From ARK-15 sp049967595 (GTDB taxonomy: Archaea > Thermoplasmatota > Thermoplasmata > Thermoplasmatales > ARK-15): a DNA stretch of 64,000 bases. Shown piece after piece: positions 26,691 through 35,249 of this stretch. Numbering within the stretch: position 1 is the first letter of the stretch; the number at the start of each line of letters is the position of its first letter. The DNA lies in the NCBI GenBank assembly GCA_049967595.1, contig JBMFSK010000001.1, positions 1 through 64,000 on the forward strand. Direction: 5' to 3'. The position numbers and the translations under genes were made by a program. The notes under the pieces are model-generated. The model did not search any database and was not told the DNA's origin. It saw only the letters and a program-made list of their open reading frames with translations.

Positions 26691-27321
26691 CTGTTGTTTC
26701 TATTCTTTCCCTTCCTTTGCCCGGTTTTTTTCCTTTTTGTATTTTTACTTTTCCTATTTCTAATGTGTTTTTTACATGTGTTCCAGCACATTTGGTTTTT
26801 ATAAATTTTGATTCCCAATGCCTTATACCATTTTCATCAATCCATATGTTTATTGGATTATTTTCTTCCAAGAAAGCATTCACCTGATTTTCCACATTTT
26901 TTATTCTTTCAACTTCAAGAGGTTTATCTGTTAAAAAATCCGTCCTATCTTTGAATTCATCGACCATCCCTGATGAATATGTTTTTATATCTTTGAACTC
27001 CAAAAGCATAAAATATTCGACAATGTGGGAAGCAGAATGATTTCTCATAATCTTGTACCTTCTTTCCCAATCAATTTCACCAGAAACCTTTTCTCCAATT
27101 GTAAAATTTTTGTTCATAACTATGTGAAATATCGTTTCATCCTCCTTTATTGTATCAGTTACTCTTATATTCTTTAAGAAACCGGTATCGCCTACCTGTC
27201 CTCCACCTCTTGGATAAAATACTGTTCGATCAAGCTCTATTAAATTATCTTTTATTGAAATTACAATAGCATCGAAAGATTTTAGGTATGAATCTTTCCA
27301 GTACAATTTTTCAGTTATCAT
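26683..27321 (-). CDS. alaX: Alanyl-tRNA editing protein AlaX (Cys-type)
   Basis: AlaX hydrolyses misacylated Ser-tRNA(Ala) or Gly-tRNA(Ala). The 212-residue protein resembles the C-terminal editing part of AlaRS: TVFYPRGGGQVGDTG near residue 30, zinc-site HSASH near residue 93, and KCAGTHVKNT near residue 180 that supplies Cys and His. ATG 27321 gives the family N-terminus ITEKLYW; the in-frame GTG 27333 is less likely. A second, divergent AlaX is at 53947-54648. Confidence 0.9.
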   Translation of the reverse strand: MITEKLYWKDSYLKSFDAIVISIKDNLIELDRTVFYPRGGGQVGDTGFLKNIRVTDTIKEDETIFHIVMNKNFTIGEKVSGEIDWERRYKIMRNHSASHIVEYFMLLEFKDIKTYSSGMVDEFKDRTDFLTDKPLEVERIKNVENQVNAFLEENNPINIWIDENGIRHWESKFIKTKCAGTHVKNTLEIGKVKIQKGKKPGKGRERIETTVT

Positions 27322-27387
27322 AAGATAAACCACACCTATGCTGAACTTTTGAACTTTTTTGCTCTTGTTTCATTAAATCCTTCATAG

Positions 27388-27472
27388 TGCGGAGGGGGAG
27401 ATTTGAACTCCCGAATCCCTTCAGAACGAGACCCTGAATCTCGCACCTTTGACCAGGCTCGGTAACCTCCGC
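27388..27472 (-). tRNA. tRNA-Leu (anticodon CAG)
   Basis: On the minus strand the 85-nt molecule has acceptor GCGGAGG/CCCTCCGC with discriminator A. Anticodon stem CGAGA/TCTCG encloses loop TTCAGGG (anticodon CAG). It has a long variable arm and T-arm AGTTCAAATCT. It reads CUG codons. It begins only 5 nt after the stop of the XRE-CBS gene on the same strand, so it is either processed from that mRNA or uses a promoter inside that gene. Confidence 0.95.
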
Positions 27473-27477
27473 TTTTA

Positions 27478-28041
27478 TTAAAGAGATTTCAAAAGATCCG
27501 ATTTTGTAATTATGCCGGTGATCCTACCCTTATTCACTACAAGCAATGCCTGATATTGCTTAAGAAGATAAGAAATCACCTTTATTGGTGTGCTTTCTGA
27601 AATTTGAGGAAAAGGATCCTCCATTACATCTGAAACAAACATTTTTTTAAGATCTTTTGTTGTTTTTCCATTTGCTATATTCTGCCCGATTTTGCTGTCC
27701 GTAATGCTTCCTACAATAATACCATTATCTATAACTGGCAACTGTGAAAAGCCATAATCCAAAAGCAATTTCATTGCTTTTTCAAGTGTATCAGTGCTAC
27801 TTACTGAATAAACATTTTTTGACATTATTTCACTTGCTTTCAGCATCGATCCCTCTTTTTTTGATATCTCATTTTCAAGAACATTGAAAATTTTTTTTAT
27901 GTTATCATATGTAGGATTAAGATCACCGTTTTCCAATCTTGCTATATATGATTGACTAAGACCCGTTATTTCGGCAAGTTCTTTTTGTGTTAATTCCGCC
28001 CTTTTTCTAAGATTTTTTATATCCTGTATACTCGGTAACAT
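27478..28041 (-). CDS. XRE-family DNA-binding protein with two CBS domains
   Basis: The 187-residue protein joins an N-terminal helix-turn-helix of the Cro/C1 type (residues about 8-58: RAELTQKELAEITGLSQSYI...LENGDLNPT) to a CBS pair (about 68-187). The first CBS begins ASEIMSKNVYSVSSTDTLEKAM; the second contains VSDVMEDPFPQI. CBS pairs bind adenine nucleotides or SAM, so this is probably an energy- or SAM-responsive regulator, common in Thermoplasmata and other archaea. Targets are unknown. It is divergent from aIF2-beta. Confidence 0.88.
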   Translation of the reverse strand: MLPSIQDIKNLRKRAELTQKELAEITGLSQSYIARLENGDLNPTYDNIKKIFNVLENEISKKEGSMLKASEIMSKNVYSVSSTDTLEKAMKLLLDYGFSQLPVIDNGIIVGSITDSKIGQNIANGKTTKDLKKMFVSDVMEDPFPQISESTPIKVISYLLKQYQALLVVNKGRITGIITKSDLLKSL

Positions 28042-28089
28042 TTGATAATCCAGAATATTTAATGATATTTAAATTTTGAACATTTAGTA

Positions 28090-28098
28090 AAATATATA
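28090..28098 (+). promoter_or_regulatory. TATA box of the aIF2-beta operon
   Basis: AAATATATA is centred about 28 nt before ATG 28123. It supports this start over the in-frame ATGs at 28105 and 28111, which would lie in or before the transcription start. Confidence 0.5.
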
Positions 28099-28122
28099 AG
28101 ATAAATGTTAATGTCTGCATCC

Positions 28123-28740
28123 ATGGTAGATATATTCGAATATGATGCTTTACTTAAAAGGGCAAGGGAACACATTCCACCTATTATATATTCAGATGAC
28201 AGGTTCAAACTTCCAGAAGCTGAAATTACGATAGAAGGGAAGAATACTATTTTCAGAAATTTTGGTGAGTTTTGTGAAAAACTTGACCGGGACCCGCAGC
28301 ATTTGTCGAAATTCCTTTTTAGAGAGCTTGGAACAGCAGGCACAATTCAGGGCGAAAGACTTGTATTTAAGGGAAAAGTTTCATTATCTGATATTAAAGA
28401 CAGAATTAACCAATATCTTAGAACGTACGTTATTTGCTATGAGTGCGGAAGCCCAGATACGATCTTGAAGAAAGAAGATAGGATAGAAATTCTTGTATGC
28501 AAAGCATGTGGCGCAACAAGACCTGTTACCGCACACGTGGAAATAAAAGTGCAGGAAGAGAAAATAGAGGAAGGCAAAACTTACGAGTTGGAAATAATAG
28601 ATGTAAGTAAGGATGGAGATGGAATTGCAAAAAAAAGCAATTTCACGATTTACATACCTAAGGCAAAAAAAGGCCAGAAAGTAAGGGTAAAGATTGAAAA
28701 GATAAAAAAGGACATTGCATTCGGCAGTATTGTTCCCTGA
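28123..28740 (+). CDS. eif2b: Translation initiation factor aIF2 subunit beta with C-terminal TRAM domain
   Basis: aIF2-beta is part of the heterotrimer that brings Met-tRNAi to the ribosome. Residues about 1-135 are the usual protein: helix (FEYDALLKRAREHIP), alpha-beta domain with RDPQHLSKFLFRELGTAGTI, and zinc ribbon CYECGSPDT...CKACGA. Residues about 140-205 form a TRAM domain (EGKTYELEIIDVSKDGDGIAKK...VRVKIEKI), an RNA-binding fold seen in tRNA-modifying enzymes and TRAM proteins. The fusion is seen in some archaea. The gene leads an apparent operon with aminotransferase, PIN and ribK. Confidence 0.94.
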   Translation: MVDIFEYDALLKRAREHIPPIIYSDDRFKLPEAEITIEGKNTIFRNFGEFCEKLDRDPQHLSKFLFRELGTAGTIQGERLVFKGKVSLSDIKDRINQYLRTYVICYECGSPDTILKKEDRIEILVCKACGATRPVTAHVEIKVQEEKIEEGKTYELEIIDVSKDGDGIAKKSNFTIYIPKAKKGQKVRVKIEKIKKDIAFGSIVP

Positions 28741-28741
28741 T

Positions 28742-28747
28742 GGTGAT
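28742..28747 (+). promoter_or_regulatory. Ribosome-binding site deciding the aminotransferase start
   Basis: GGTGAT is 4 nt before ATG 28752, whereas the in-frame ATG 28740 overlaps the aIF2-beta stop and has no such site. The internal ATG is preferred. Confidence 0.55.
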
Positions 28748-28751
28748 AAAA

Positions 28752-29996
28752 ATGAAAGATCTTTCTTTGCTTATAAAAAGGGAAATAAATAGTCCTTCAC
28801 CAATAAGAGAAATAATGAAAATGGCAGAGCCACAGAACATAATAAATATGGGCCTTAATCCAGATGATGTTATATCTTTTGGAGGCGGCTGGGTGGATCA
28901 TTATGCACCTGATGATCTTATAAAGGCATATTATTCAATAATTTCAGATAAAATTTTATTTCACAAATCAGGAGGTTATTCACCCACTTCGGGTTTTAAT
29001 GAAGCTAAGGAATCCATTGCAATGTATGAAAAATACCTTTTTAACGAAAATCTAAACATAGAGAATATCATAGTAGGCGGTAGCAGTTCCCAGCTTACAA
29101 TAGACCTTTTTAGAGTTCTTCTTGATCCAAAGGATTCCATTGCTCTTGTGGATCCAACATATGCAAATTATTTCGGACAAATAAAATTCGTATCTGATTC
29201 TATAAAAGTAAAAACAATAAGTTTTCTGGACGAAAACTGGGAATACCTGAAGAACAAAAAAGATATTCTTTCAGAAATTAATGAGATTTTTAAGGATCAA
29301 AAGTTAAAAGCTATGCTGATAGCATCACCTGATAACCCTACGAGCCAAATAATACCAAACAATTTTATCAATGATGTGATTAAGATTTCCATGGATACTG
29401 GAACATATCTGATTTTTGATTATGCATATAAAACACATTATTTTGATAATGAATTTCCAGATTATTTTTCTCTTTCCCCTAGTGATAATGAAAACATAAT
29501 AACAATGAATTCAAACAGTAAATGGGACAGAGGCCTAGGAAGAAGAATGGGCTGGATTGAAGCAAATACAGAAATAATAAGATCTATGGAAAGGATGCAG
29601 CAGGCATCAATTCTATGCCCTGATTCTCTTCATCAAATGGCCTTTACAGAATACATGAAAAATACCACTAGAAGTGATTTAAAAAAATACATTGATAGTG
29701 TAAGAAATGATTACAGAAAAGCTGCCGGTCTAACAATAAAAGCAATCAGAGAACATCTTGGTTTCAAATATTTAGAGCCGCAGGGAGGCCTTTATGTTGC
29801 AGTAAATGTTGAAACTGATTCTGATTCTTTTGTTTTGAATGTATTAAAAAATACTGGTGTAATCTTTGTTCCTGGAAAGGGCTTTGGTAGTTCAATGGCA
29901 AATGGAATTAGAATATCCTATGGTCCACTCGTTAGATCAATGGATAAAATAGAAGAAGGATTGAGCAGGGTGGGAAAATTCCTGCATGGCAAATGA
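28752..29996 (+). CDS. PLP-dependent class I/II aminotransferase
   Basis: The 414-residue protein is a fold-type I aminotransferase of the AAT/MocR-like group. SGGYSPTSGFNEAKESI, GSSSQLTIDLFRVLLDP (cofactor phosphate site), ASPDNPTSQIIP (Asn and Pro of the NP motif) and FDYAYKTHYF are visible. SNSKWDRGLGRRMGW holds the Schiff-base lysine, and RISYGPL near the C-terminus the substrate-carboxylate arginine. Related archaeal enzymes act on 2-aminoadipate/2-oxoglutarate or aromatic amino acids; the substrate is not decided by sequence. It overlaps the PIN gene by 11 nt. Confidence 0.87.
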   Translation: MKDLSLLIKREINSPSPIREIMKMAEPQNIINMGLNPDDVISFGGGWVDHYAPDDLIKAYYSIISDKILFHKSGGYSPTSGFNEAKESIAMYEKYLFNENLNIENIIVGGSSSQLTIDLFRVLLDPKDSIALVDPTYANYFGQIKFVSDSIKVKTISFLDENWEYLKNKKDILSEINEIFKDQKLKAMLIASPDNPTSQIIPNNFINDVIKISMDTGTYLIFDYAYKTHYFDNEFPDYFSLSPSDNENIITMNSNSKWDRGLGRRMGWIEANTEIIRSMERMQQASILCPDSLHQMAFTEYMKNTTRSDLKKYIDSVRNDYRKAAGLTIKAIREHLGFKYLEPQGGLYVAVNVETDSDSFVLNVLKNTGVIFVPGKGFGSSMANGIRISYGPLVRSMDKIEEGLSRVGKFLHGK

Positions 29997-30345
29997 AATC
30001 ATTGTTGACACAAATGCATTGATGCTTCCATTCCAGAGCAAGTTGCATATAGAAGATGAACTGGCAAGATTGCTAGGAAATTACGAGATCATTGTCCCAA
30101 CAAGCGTGATTATGGAACTTGAGAAGCTCTCAAAAAGAAATATGGATGCTCTTGCTGCTTTGAAATATGCTGGAAAATTTCGAAAAATTAAAACAAATCT
30201 TTCAGGCGATAATTCCATTCTTGAGCTTGCTTTAAGAAATAAATTCATGGTTCTTACGAATGACAGAATCTTAATTGAAAGATTGAAAACCAATGGCATA
30301 AGGGTAATAAGACCAAAGGGTGAAAAGAGGTTGGATTTTGCATGA
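29986..30345 (+). CDS. PIN-domain ribonuclease-like protein (Fcf1/VapC9-like)
   Basis: This 119-residue stand-alone PIN domain shows the acidic catalytic residues: IVDTNALM (Asp8), VIMELEKLSK (Glu near 43), and VLTNDRILI (Asp near 85). A GDNSILELAL helix lies between. PIN domains are magnesium-dependent RNases. The form resembles the archaeal rRNA-processing Fcf1-like group more than VapC toxins, and no antitoxin gene is beside it. It sits between aminotransferase and ribK with overlaps on both sides, within an operon led by a translation factor. Confidence 0.83.
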   Translation: MANEIIVDTNALMLPFQSKLHIEDELARLLGNYEIIVPTSVIMELEKLSKRNMDALAALKYAGKFRKIKTNLSGDNSILELALRNKFMVLTNDRILIERLKTNGIRVIRPKGEKRLDFA

Positions 30346-31010
30346 AGAATTGTGAAATATTGTGCTTGCTTAAAAACCTTGCAGAGCTCGGTGCATTAAA
30401 GAATTATGTTTTAATTAAAACTGCCTTTTTCGGTAAAATGATTGGGGCAAGTCAGCAGACCTCTTCAAGAAAGCTTGCAGAACTTGAAAAATTGGGATAC
30501 GTTAAAAGAACAATGTCAAAATCCGGCACAAGAATAAAAATATCTGAAGATGGGATAAAATTTTTGGAGAATGAGTTAAGGTCAATGAAATCTATTGAAG
30601 AGTACTTTTCAATATTAAATTTTACAGGTGAGGTTACAACTGGCATGGGTGAAGGCTCATACTATATGAGTAGGCCAGGATACCTTGAGCAGTTCCAGAA
30701 AATGTTCAATGAAAAACCATATCCAGGTACGTTCAATGTTATTGTGGATGATGAAACAATGGATCGCCTTATGTATTTAAAAAATCATGCAAAGAAAAAA
30801 CTTTCAGGTTTTGTAGAAAATGGAAGAACATTTGGTGATGTTTACATCCAAAAGGCAAAAATTAATGGTATAGACTCTTATGTGATATTTCCTGAGAGAG
30901 GACATTATAAAAACGTGGTTGAAATAATAAGTTCCGTGAACTTAAGGAAAGCTTTGCATGTGAAAGATAATGATAATGTAAACGTTGAGATTTTTCCAGA
31001 GATCATATAA
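30342..31010 (+). CDS. ribK: CTP-dependent riboflavin kinase with N-terminal winged helix
   Basis: The archaeal riboflavin kinase makes FMN with CTP as donor. Residues about 1-85 are a winged helix (ASQQTSSRKLAELEKLGYVKR); residues about 90-222 are the cradle-loop kinase with GEVTTGMGEGSYYMS, GYLEQF, PYPGTFNVIV, a GRTFGDVY stretch and VIFPERGHY. The fused HTH (RbkR architecture) is known in many archaea and can regulate riboflavin genes, so this protein may be both enzyme and regulator. It overlaps PIN by 4 nt and the convergent pyrI by 8 nt. Confidence 0.93.
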   Translation: MKNCEILCLLKNLAELGALKNYVLIKTAFFGKMIGASQQTSSRKLAELEKLGYVKRTMSKSGTRIKISEDGIKFLENELRSMKSIEEYFSILNFTGEVTTGMGEGSYYMSRPGYLEQFQKMFNEKPYPGTFNVIVDDETMDRLMYLKNHAKKKLSGFVENGRTFGDVYIQKAKINGIDSYVIFPERGHYKNVVEIISSVNLRKALHVKDNDNVNVEIFPEII

Positions 31011-31470
31011 TGTTCTGAATTATTTCTTTGCCTTCCATCTCCCTTTCACAGTATTTGCATTTTATCCTTATCGGATTTGTTGAAATGACGTAAAATTCTG
31101 GAGAAACAGGCTCTTTTGCATTGGAAACGCACGCAGGGTTTGAGCATTTTACAATGCCTATAACCTCTGAGGGTGGTGTAACAGTATATTTTTCTATAAC
31201 TTCATAGTTCTTTATTTTATTTACTGTTGCATTAGGAGCTATAAGTGCAATTTTTGCTATTTCTTTTGATGCTAGGTATCTATCCTCAATCTTTACTATA
31301 TCCTTAAATCCCAATTTTCCACTTGATACGTGGATACCAATGCTTAGCGTAGTTTTAACGTTTTCATCAATTTCAAGTATTTTTAGAACTTTAAGTGCCA
31401 TCCCAGCAGGTATATGATCTATTACCGTACCGTTTTTTATCTTTTCAATCTTTAATTCAAAATTCGGCAT
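31003..31470 (-). CDS. pyrI: Aspartate carbamoyltransferase regulatory subunit
   Basis: PyrI binds CTP/ATP and zinc and makes ATCase allosteric. The 155-residue protein has the N-terminal allosteric domain (IEKIKNGTVIDHIPAGMALKVL) and a C-terminal zinc domain with CSNPAC and CKYC, the C-x4-C...C-x2-C set. It directly follows pyrB with no gap; GGGGTGA lies before its start. The presence of both subunits suggests feedback control by CTP. Confidence 0.96.
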   Translation of the reverse strand: MPNFELKIEKIKNGTVIDHIPAGMALKVLKILEIDENVKTTLSIGIHVSSGKLGFKDIVKIEDRYLASKEIAKIALIAPNATVNKIKNYEVIEKYTVTPPSEVIGIVKCSNPACVSNAKEPVSPEFYVISTNPIRIKCKYCEREMEGKEIIQNII

Positions 31471-32391
31471 TTATCTCACCCCAAGAACAAGGCTTAATAT
31501 TGCCATTCTCACTGGCACACCATTGAAAGCCTGTTCAAAATATTTTGCATGAGGTGTATAATCAACCTCAGGGGCTATTTCATCAATTCTTGGCAACGGA
31601 TGTAAAATTATCATGTCTTTCTTTGCCTTTTCTAGAAGTGCAAGGTCCACTCTGTAAGATCCTGCTATTTTCATGTACTCATTTATGTCTGGAAATCTTT
31701 CTTTCTGTATTCTTGTTACATACATAACATCAAGGTCGGGCAATATTGAATTCAAATCATCTGTGATCTTAGGCTTCACTTTTTCACTTATTTCCCTCAA
31801 TATATGGTCTGGCATCTCTAAACCTTTAGGAGAAACAAGATAAAGGTTAGCGCCGAAGTTTGATAAAGCTATGGCAAGTGAATGAACTGTTCTACCATAT
31901 TTTAAATCCCCTATCAGACCAATATTCAAATCCTTTATTTTTCCGATTTGCGACCAAATTGTAAATAAATCAAGCAATGTTTGTGTAGGATGCTGTCCAG
32001 CTCCATCACCCGCATTTATAACGGGATGATCGGCAAATTTGCTTGCTAACCTTGCCGCTCCTTCATAACTGTGTCTCATCACTATAACGTCAGAATATGA
32101 ATCAACCATTCTAATTGTATCTGCAAGCGTTTCACCCTTTGAAAGCGAAGTAAGCTTTGGATCAGCAAAACTTATTACATTTCCTCCTAGCCTGTACATT
32201 GCTGTTTCAAAAGAAAATCTTGTTCTTGTACTTGGTTCAAAGAACAATGTAGCAAGTACCTTACCCTTTAAAAGATCCAAGCTTCTACCCTTTGCAATAG
32301 GGATCATGTCCTTCGCAACTTCAAAAATTTCAAAGATTTCCTTCTCTGAAAGGTCTCCAATTGATATAATATCTTTACCTTTTAACATCAT
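31471..32391 (-). CDS. pyrB: Aspartate carbamoyltransferase catalytic subunit
   Basis: PyrB joins carbamoyl phosphate and aspartate in pyrimidine synthesis. The 306-residue protein has the signature FFEPSTRTRFSFETA (carbamoyl phosphate site), SLSKGETLADTIRM, RHSYEGAA, INAGDGAGQHPTQTLLDLFT and HPLPRIDEI. All standard active-site residues appear present. A TATA box at 32411-32420 suits a leaderless start; ATG 32388 is an alternative. Confidence 0.97.
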   Translation of the reverse strand: MMLKGKDIISIGDLSEKEIFEIFEVAKDMIPIAKGRSLDLLKGKVLATLFFEPSTRTRFSFETAMYRLGGNVISFADPKLTSLSKGETLADTIRMVDSYSDVIVMRHSYEGAARLASKFADHPVINAGDGAGQHPTQTLLDLFTIWSQIGKIKDLNIGLIGDLKYGRTVHSLAIALSNFGANLYLVSPKGLEMPDHILREISEKVKPKITDDLNSILPDLDVMYVTRIQKERFPDINEYMKIAGSYRVDLALLEKAKKDMIILHPLPRIDEIAPEVDYTPHAKYFEQAFNGVPVRMAILSLVLGVR

Positions 32392-32410
32392 AATTACATT
32401 GTTGTTCTAT

Positions 32411-32420
32411 ACTTAAATAT
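32411..32420 (-). promoter_or_regulatory. TATA box of pyrBI
   Basis: Read on the minus strand, ATATTTAAGT is centred about 25 nt before the pyrB ATG at 32391. Confidence 0.5.
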
Positions 32421-32550
32421 TTCTTTTGAGAGATTTAAGATTTAGAGAAACTGCATTACTCGTACTTTCATAAAAAACAAAACAAACTTTTCTATAAAAA
32501 TTCAGCTAATTAAAGAGGAATATTTTTCAATATTTACTCTAAATACAATG

Positions 32551-32560
32551 ATTTTATTAA
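32551..32560 (+). promoter_or_regulatory. TATA box of the fumarase-hutI operon
   Basis: ATTTTATTAA is centred about 26 nt before ATG 32582, consistent with a leaderless mRNA for the three overlapping genes fumarase alpha, fumarase beta and hutI. Confidence 0.45.
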
Positions 32561-32581
32561 TTTGAAATACATGCCAGATTT

Positions 32582-33439
32582 ATGAACATCGAAGAAACTA
32601 TTTTGGAGGCAATAAGGACTGCAGAAACTTCCATACCGTATGATGTTTTTGAGCACATAAGGATTGCGCATGAAAATGAGACAAATCAGGTTTCTAAATC
32701 ACAGCTGAATTCCATTCTTGATAATGTTAAATACGCAAAGGAGAAAAAGTTACCTATTTGCCAGGATACGGGCACCCAGACATTTTTCTTGGATGTAGGT
32801 TTTGATTTTCCATATAAGAAAGAGATCGTGAATGCTATTACAGCATCTGTTGCGAAGGCTACAAATTTGTATTATATCAGGCCTAATGCAGTTGATCCTT
32901 TCACCGGCAAGAATCCTGGGAACAATGTGGGTAGATTTATTCCATACATAAACTGGTTTTTAAGGAATGGAAATGACGCTACAATATATGTTCTTCCAAA
33001 AGGTGGTGGATCTGAAAATGCAAGTGCATTGGGTATGCTAAAACCAGGAGAGGGGATAAAAGGGATAAAGAAGTTTGTGGTAGAGCAAGTAATAAAAGCA
33101 GGTGCAAACCCCTGCCCGCCTACAATAATAGGTCTTGGCATTGGTGGTGGTTCTGATCTCTCTATGATATTAGCAAAAAGGGCACTTTTAAGACCACTTG
33201 GTCAGAGACATGAGGAGAAGAAAGTGGCCGATTTGGAATTAGAGTTGCTAGACATATTAAACAAAACTGATGTAGGAACAATGGGATGGGGTGGTAAAAC
33301 ATCCGTTCTAGATGTTCATATAGAATATGCATACAGGCATCCTGCATCCTTGCCCGTAGGACTTGTTGTCCAATGCTGGGCGGATAGAAGAGCAATAATA
33401 AAAATTGATTCCAAAGGTAATGTGGAGGTGAAGCAGTAA
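32582..33439 (+). CDS. Class I fumarate hydratase, alpha subunit
   Basis: The iron-sulfur fumarase interconverts fumarate and malate in the citric acid cycle. This 285-residue subunit carries the three cluster cysteines in LPICQDTGTQTF, GANPCPPTIIGLGIGG and VVQCWADRRA. The family also includes L-tartrate dehydratase, but two-subunit fumarase is the general archaeal case. It is followed without gap by the beta subunit, whose ribosome site GGAGGTGA lies in the end of this gene. Confidence 0.93.
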   Translation: MNIEETILEAIRTAETSIPYDVFEHIRIAHENETNQVSKSQLNSILDNVKYAKEKKLPICQDTGTQTFFLDVGFDFPYKKEIVNAITASVAKATNLYYIRPNAVDPFTGKNPGNNVGRFIPYINWFLRNGNDATIYVLPKGGGSENASALGMLKPGEGIKGIKKFVVEQVIKAGANPCPPTIIGLGIGGGSDLSMILAKRALLRPLGQRHEEKKVADLELELLDILNKTDVGTMGWGGKTSVLDVHIEYAYRHPASLPVGLVVQCWADRRAIIKIDSKGNVEVKQ

Positions 33440-34042
33440 ATGATGTACAAATTTAAAATTCCAGAAGATCTAGATAAAATTGAAAATCTGAAGATGGGAG
33501 ATGTCATATACGTAACTGGAAAAGTATTCACTGCAAGGGATGAGGCTCACCAGCTTATGCTTGAGCTACATGAAAAAGGTGAAAAGTTGCCTTTTGACCC
33601 TTCAAAAATGGTTATGTACCACTGCGGCCCAGTTGTCAAAAAAGAAGGTATTGAATGGCAGGTGCTAGCAGCAGGCCCAACAACATCATCTAGGATGGAT
33701 CTTTTTGAAAAAGAGGTTATAAATCTTTACGGCGTGAGAATAATAGTTGGAAAGGGGGGAATGGGCGACAATACTTCCGAAGGCCTTAAAAAAGTGAAAG
33801 GCATATATGCAACATACACTGGTGGTGCAGGGGCACTAGCTGCAAAAAGTTTCCATAAAGTAGAAGGTGTGTATTATCTCGAAGAGCTTGGCTCACCTGA
33901 AGCAATATGGATTTTCGATGCCATAGATTTCGGTCCGCTCATTGTTTCAATTGATCCTCAGGGGAATAACTGGAACAAAATATCAAGGGAGGAGATGGAG
34001 AAGAGGAAAAAAGAAATTTTCAAGATAATAGATCAGTTATGA
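33440..34042 (+). CDS. Class I fumarate hydratase, beta subunit
   Basis: The 200-residue beta subunit supplies substrate-binding residues: GPTTSSRMDLFE, the GKGGMGDNTSEGLKK loop, and YLEELGSPEAIW near the end. It matches the C-terminal domain of bacterial FumA/FumB. Overlap of 4 nt with hutI indicates co-translation. Confidence 0.93.
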   Translation: MMYKFKIPEDLDKIENLKMGDVIYVTGKVFTARDEAHQLMLELHEKGEKLPFDPSKMVMYHCGPVVKKEGIEWQVLAAGPTTSSRMDLFEKEVINLYGVRIIVGKGGMGDNTSEGLKKVKGIYATYTGGAGALAAKSFHKVEGVYYLEELGSPEAIWIFDAIDFGPLIVSIDPQGNNWNKISREEMEKRKKEIFKIIDQL

Positions 34043-35247
34043 TAGTAATTGAAAATGCTTCAGAAATTTTAACCATACCAAATAATGGAAAGTATCCAAA
34101 GAAAGGACTTGAGATGCGGGATTTAGGGGTAGTTAAGAATGCAAATGTATGGTTGGAAAATGGGAAAGTAAAAAAAATATCAAAAGAATTACCTGAAAAA
34201 ATTGATAAAAGAATTGACGCATCTGGAAAGATAGTAATGCCTGCATTCGTTGATCCCCATACACATCTAGTATTTTCCGGTTACAGGGACTTTGAATTAC
34301 CGATGAAATTGCAGGGCAAAAGTTATCTGGATATCCAAAATGCTGGCGGGGGAATTTATTACACCGTAAAAAAAACGAGAAATGCATCTGAAAGCGAGCT
34401 TTTCCAAGAATCATCAAAAAGGGTAGAGTACATGATCAAAAATGGTACCCTTGCAATAGAAGCAAAGTCAGGTTACGGTATAGACATCAAGAATGAAATA
34501 AAGATTCTTAAGGTGATCAGAAAACTCGCTAAATATTACAGAATTGACATCCTGCCTACCTTTCTTCTGCACATTGTACCAAAAGGCATGGAAGAAGAAA
34601 AATTTGTAAATGAGATAATAAATAACCTAGATGAAATAAAAAAATATTCGAACACTGTTGATGTTTTCTGTGACAAAGGTGCTTTTTCAAAAGAATGGAC
34701 TGAAATATTTCTAAAAAAAGCTATTGAAAAGGATTTCATACTAAAAATGCATGCAGATGAACTGGAATACATAGGATGCAGTTCTTTAATAAAAAAATTT
34801 GATTTCATTTCAATGGATCATCTTTTGAAAACCCCGGATGAAACTATGAAATACATGAGCGAAAAAAATACTGTTGCTGTTCTTTTGCCAGGAACAGCAT
34901 ATGTGTTATTTCAGGATAATTATGCAAATGCAAGAAAATTCATTGAAAACAATGTCCCAGTAGCTATAGGTACTGACCTCAATCCAAACTGCTATACAGA
35001 GAGCATGCAAGAAATAATCTCTCTATCGATTTACAAAATGAGAATGTCGGTGGAAGAGGCAATTGTAGCAGCCACATATAATGCAGCATTTGCAATAGGT
35101 ATGCAGGACAAATTCGGATCAATAGAACCCGGAAAAGATGCTAACCTGATAATTATGGATGTAAAATCCTATACCCATATAGGTTATCATTTTGGTGTAA
35201 ATTTCGTTTCTGATGTACTGAGAAAAGGCAAAAAAATTATTTTTTAG
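34039..35247 (+). CDS. hutI: Imidazolonepropionase
   Basis: HutI hydrolyses imidazolone-5-propionate to N-formiminoglutamate, the third step of histidine breakdown. The 402-residue amidohydrolase shows DPHTHLVFSGYRD (metal His pair), IEAKSGYGID, KMHADELE, MDHLLKT and GTDLNPNCYTESM. All metal ligands of the family are visible. HutH, HutU and HutG are not in the window. The operon with fumarase suggests amino-acid carbon entering the citric acid cycle. Confidence 0.94.
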   Translation: MIVIENASEILTIPNNGKYPKKGLEMRDLGVVKNANVWLENGKVKKISKELPEKIDKRIDASGKIVMPAFVDPHTHLVFSGYRDFELPMKLQGKSYLDIQNAGGGIYYTVKKTRNASESELFQESSKRVEYMIKNGTLAIEAKSGYGIDIKNEIKILKVIRKLAKYYRIDILPTFLLHIVPKGMEEEKFVNEIINNLDEIKKYSNTVDVFCDKGAFSKEWTEIFLKKAIEKDFILKMHADELEYIGCSSLIKKFDFISMDHLLKTPDETMKYMSEKNTVAVLLPGTAYVLFQDNYANARKFIENNVPVAIGTDLNPNCYTESMQEIISLSIYKMRMSVEEAIVAATYNAAFAIGMQDKFGSIEPGKDANLIIMDVKSYTHIGYHFGVNFVSDVLRKGKKIIF

Positions 35248-35249
35248 AT

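Noticed and set aside
27343..27360. Tandem GAACTTTT repeat near tRNA-Leu(CAG)
   Set aside because: Two 8-nt copies in AT-rich sequence; too short to be meaningful alone.
29986..30345. VapC toxin of a toxin-antitoxin pair
   Set aside because: No small antitoxin gene is adjacent; it is embedded in an operon with housekeeping genes.
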